NCBI GenBank assembly: GCA_003159355.1
Contig: PLPA01000283.1
Location: 43,621-83,180, forward strand
Length of the DNA stretch: 39,560 bases
Reading direction: 5' to 3'
Source of the DNA: Acidobacteriaceae bacterium
GTDB lineage: Bacteria > Acidobacteriota > Terriglobia > Terriglobales > Acidobacteriaceae
In this document: piece after piece, positions 37,309 to 39,560 of the stretch
Numbering within the stretch: the stretch's first letter is position 1
How the letters are laid out: each line of letters begins with the position of its first letter
The notes under the pieces: model-generated
What the model saw: the letters and a program-made list of their open reading frames with translations, nothing else
Database searches by the model: none
Told to the model about the DNA's origin: nothing
Translations under genes and position numbers: made by a program

Positions 37309-38760
37309 ATGATATCCGAGACCGTGCTTGGACACCTCGCAAATCGCTTTGGCAGTCAGCAAGAGAATCTGGCCACAGAGGCGTTGTGCTTCATCCTGCG
37401 GACCTCTCCTGCCGCGTCCCATGCATTTACAGAATTCGTTCGCCAAATCGGGTTTGATTGCCCGGAAGACTTGCTCTTCGAACCACAGCGGGGCGGATTG
37501 GAAGAGTGCGTCCCGGACATAACGTGCCACGATGTCAAGGGAGAGCTCAGACTGATCGTGGAAAACAAGTTCTGGGCTGACCTGACCAGGCACCAGCCTC
37601 GGACTTACGTTCGTCAGCTTCGTCAGACTAAAGTTCCCGCTGCTTTGCTGTTTGTGGTTCCAGAAGCTCGCGTACCCTTAATCTGGCTTGAGATCGTTCG
37701 TCAATGCGAAGCTGATCACATCCCAGTCGGCGACGTTCAAAGGCGTGCAGCGATGACGACTGGTCGACTCGGAGAAGGGCATCACATAGCGACGACGTCG
37801 TGGAGATCGCTCCTTGATGCCCTTTCTCAGGCTGCACCGTTAGATGGAGAGATTGATCGTCGAAACGACATTGCTCAGCTTCGGGGGTTGTGCAACATGA
37901 TGGACGAAGAAGAGATCCTACCGCTAAAAGAAAACGAGATCACTGACCAGCACATGGCGTTACGGATCATGAATTTCCATGATCTTTCGCGTGCCATCGC
38001 CGGCGAGGCCGTAAGCATGCACCTGTGCAGTCGTGGTGACCCTCGTACCTCGCATCTTCGATATTCCTCAGGCGCATACGTCGAGTTCGGCAATTACCGT
38101 GCATGGATGGGATTCGACGTCGTGGCGTGGTACCGCAAAGGGGTTTCACCGATATGGGTGACCTTCCTTAATGAAGCGCAGATGCCTGAGATCCGTGCCC
38201 AACTCCGTGAGCTACGAAAGACTTCACCTCAGCGTTGCTACGATTCCCAGAACGGTCGGCTTGTGATGGTGCCGATCCTTTTGACTCCGGGCGCGGAGAA
38301 GTACAAAATCCTCGAAAGTGCAATGAGTCAAATTGGTGAACTGGCGGAGATGCTTGGCGTGCGGCTACCCTCAGTCACGAGGAACAGCGAAGACCCCGAG
38401 GCAGACCACGACGAACACACGGCTCCGCAAACCATAGTAGAGGTTGGCACGGAAGGCGGGACCCTGACCCTGTTCGGGGATAGGGATGCTGCCGGCAAAT
38501 GGAGGTTTTGGACAAATACCGACGAGACCACGTTTAATTATTTGCTTGATGAGGAGGACCTGTGCGGATTGGGAGACCTTGTCAACATAAGCAAGCCCGT
38601 TACTTCTTTCTGTGACGCTCTTTCCTTGTTGGACAAATACCGATGGTACGGTTTTGTCCCTCTCAAAATTCATCCCGATTTCAGCGCTGCGATTCTGAGA
38701 GAAGTACAAAAGAAAGGCACGCCAGAGGAAATAGCCTCATGGATCAATCGCATTCACTAG
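37309..38760 (+). CDS. PD-(D/E)XK nuclease-superfamily protein with a separate C-terminal domain
   Basis: VPDITCHDVKGELRLIVENKFWADLTRHQPRTYVRQL fits PD-(x)n-ExK; C-terminal EGGTLTLFGDRDAAGKWRFWTNTDETTFNYL...WYGFVPLKIHPDFSAAILREV looks like a distinct domain. Confidence 0.75.
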   Translation: MISETVLGHLANRFGSQQENLATEALCFILRTSPAASHAFTEFVRQIGFDCPEDLLFEPQRGGLEECVPDITCHDVKGELRLIVENKFWADLTRHQPRTYVRQLRQTKVPAALLFVVPEARVPLIWLEIVRQCEADHIPVGDVQRRAAMTTGRLGEGHHIATTSWRSLLDALSQAAPLDGEIDRRNDIAQLRGLCNMMDEEEILPLKENEITDQHMALRIMNFHDLSRAIAGEAVSMHLCSRGDPRTSHLRYSSGAYVEFGNYRAWMGFDVVAWYRKGVSPIWVTFLNEAQMPEIRAQLRELRKTSPQRCYDSQNGRLVMVPILLTPGAEKYKILESAMSQIGELAEMLGVRLPSVTRNSEDPEADHDEHTAPQTIVEVGTEGGTLTLFGDRDAAGKWRFWTNTDETTFNYLLDEEDLCGLGDLVNISKPVTSFCDALSLLDKYRWYGFVPLKIHPDFSAAILREVQKKGTPEEIASWINRIH

Positions 38761-38961
38761 GACTGGTCGGAAGGATGTGCCGATAGACCCACCAAGCTCC
38801 CGAGTTCCGGACGAACGACCGGCTAACCGGAGATTGCACCAACACCCAATGGCGAAATCTGGAGTCACCCGCGCTCCATTCCTCTAAAATTGTTCTGTAT
38901 GAGCCGGAAGCCTCTTTCGTTGGGGGGCGCGTCTTCCATCCGGCCACAGCATCCAAGAAGA

Positions 38962-39560
38962 ATGAGATTACCTTTTAACGCAGCCGATCCGCGAGAAAGC
39001 GAAAAAGGACCGACATTGAATCATCCGAAAACCAAGTACTCTCCGACTCCAGCCGTCCGGTTGAACGATCGCCGATGGCCCGGCAAAATCCTCGACAAGG
39101 CGCCAATCTGGTGCAGCGTGGACCTGCGCGACGGCAATCAGGCGCTGATCGATCCAATGGATGCGGAGCGCAAGAACAGAATGTTCGATCTGCTGGTTAA
39201 GTTGGGTTTCAAGGAAATCGAAGTGGGATTTCCCGCCGCCTCGCAGACCGATTATGATTTTTGCCGTGAACTGATTGATAAGGGGCGCATCCCACCGGAT
39301 GTCACCGTGCAGGTGCTGACGCAGGCGCGCGAGCCGTTGATTCGTCGCACCTTCGAGGCGCTGCAAGGCGCGCCACGCGCCATCGTTCACCTCTATAACT
39401 CCACCTCGACGGCGCAGCGCGAGATTGTCTTCAAGATGGATCGCGAGGGAGTGAAGCAAATTGCCGTCCAGGGCGCGCGGATGCTGCAAGAGATAGCGGC
39501 ATCTTATCCGGGAACGGATTGGATCTTTGAATATTCTCCGGAGAGTTTTACCGGGACGGA
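38962..39560 (+). CDS. leuA: 2-isopropylmalate synthase (3' truncated by window edge)
   Basis: [60 protein letters not shown]; start ATG 38962 or TTG 39016. Confidence 0.95.
   Translation, partial: MRLPFNAADPRESEKGPTLNHPKTKYSPTPAVRLNDRRWPGKILDKAPIWCSVDLRDGNQALIDPMDAERKNRMFDLLVKLGFKEIEVGFPAASQTDYDFCRELIDKGRIPPDVTVQVLTQAREPLIRRTFEALQGAPRAIVHLYNSTSTAQREIVFKMDREGVKQIAVQGARMLQEIAASYPGTDWIFEYSPESFTGT

Overview
High-GC window with gene content typical of Acidobacteriota (the taxon is inferred from the Oar/CarboxypepD_reg-type TonB receptors and CRTAC1/ASPIC-UnbV proteins; I could not search). From left to right it contains: (1) the 3' end of a TonB-dependent receptor, followed by an unannotated 42-aa ORF with a strong RBS; (2) a co-directional, tightly coupled operon of exported proteins, about 2.96-10.68 kb: a HzsA-related CxxCH protein, a CRTAC1/ASPIC-UnbV protein, a YVTN-propeller/di-heme (MauG/CCP-like) fusion, a two-component-regulator-type propeller, and an orphan Leu/Ile/Val-type periplasmic binding protein; (3) on the minus strand, a PPIase-TPR-FG-GAP/UnbV fusion; (4) a CusCBA-like monovalent-metal RND efflux operon whose adaptor has a Met-rich linker and a YtkA-like tail; (5) a full-length TonB receptor; (6) the most notable locus, a membrane polyferredoxin (NapH-NapG-like fusion with an internal twin-arginine segment) convergent with a Tat-exported reductive dehalogenase (RdhA) and a translationally coupled RdhB-like anchor, i.e. 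a putative organohalide-respiration module; (7) a CzcCBA-like divalent-metal efflux operon flanked by direct repeats that look like tRNA-Ser 3'-end/attachment-site sequence; (8) housekeeping genes: coaD, a tandem ThyX-like protein whose signature motif is split between its two halves, a DUF2071 protein, a PD-(D/E)XK nuclease-like protein, and the 5' end of leuA. I found no rRNA, intact tRNA, CRISPR array, transposase or integrase, and no obvious transcription factor.
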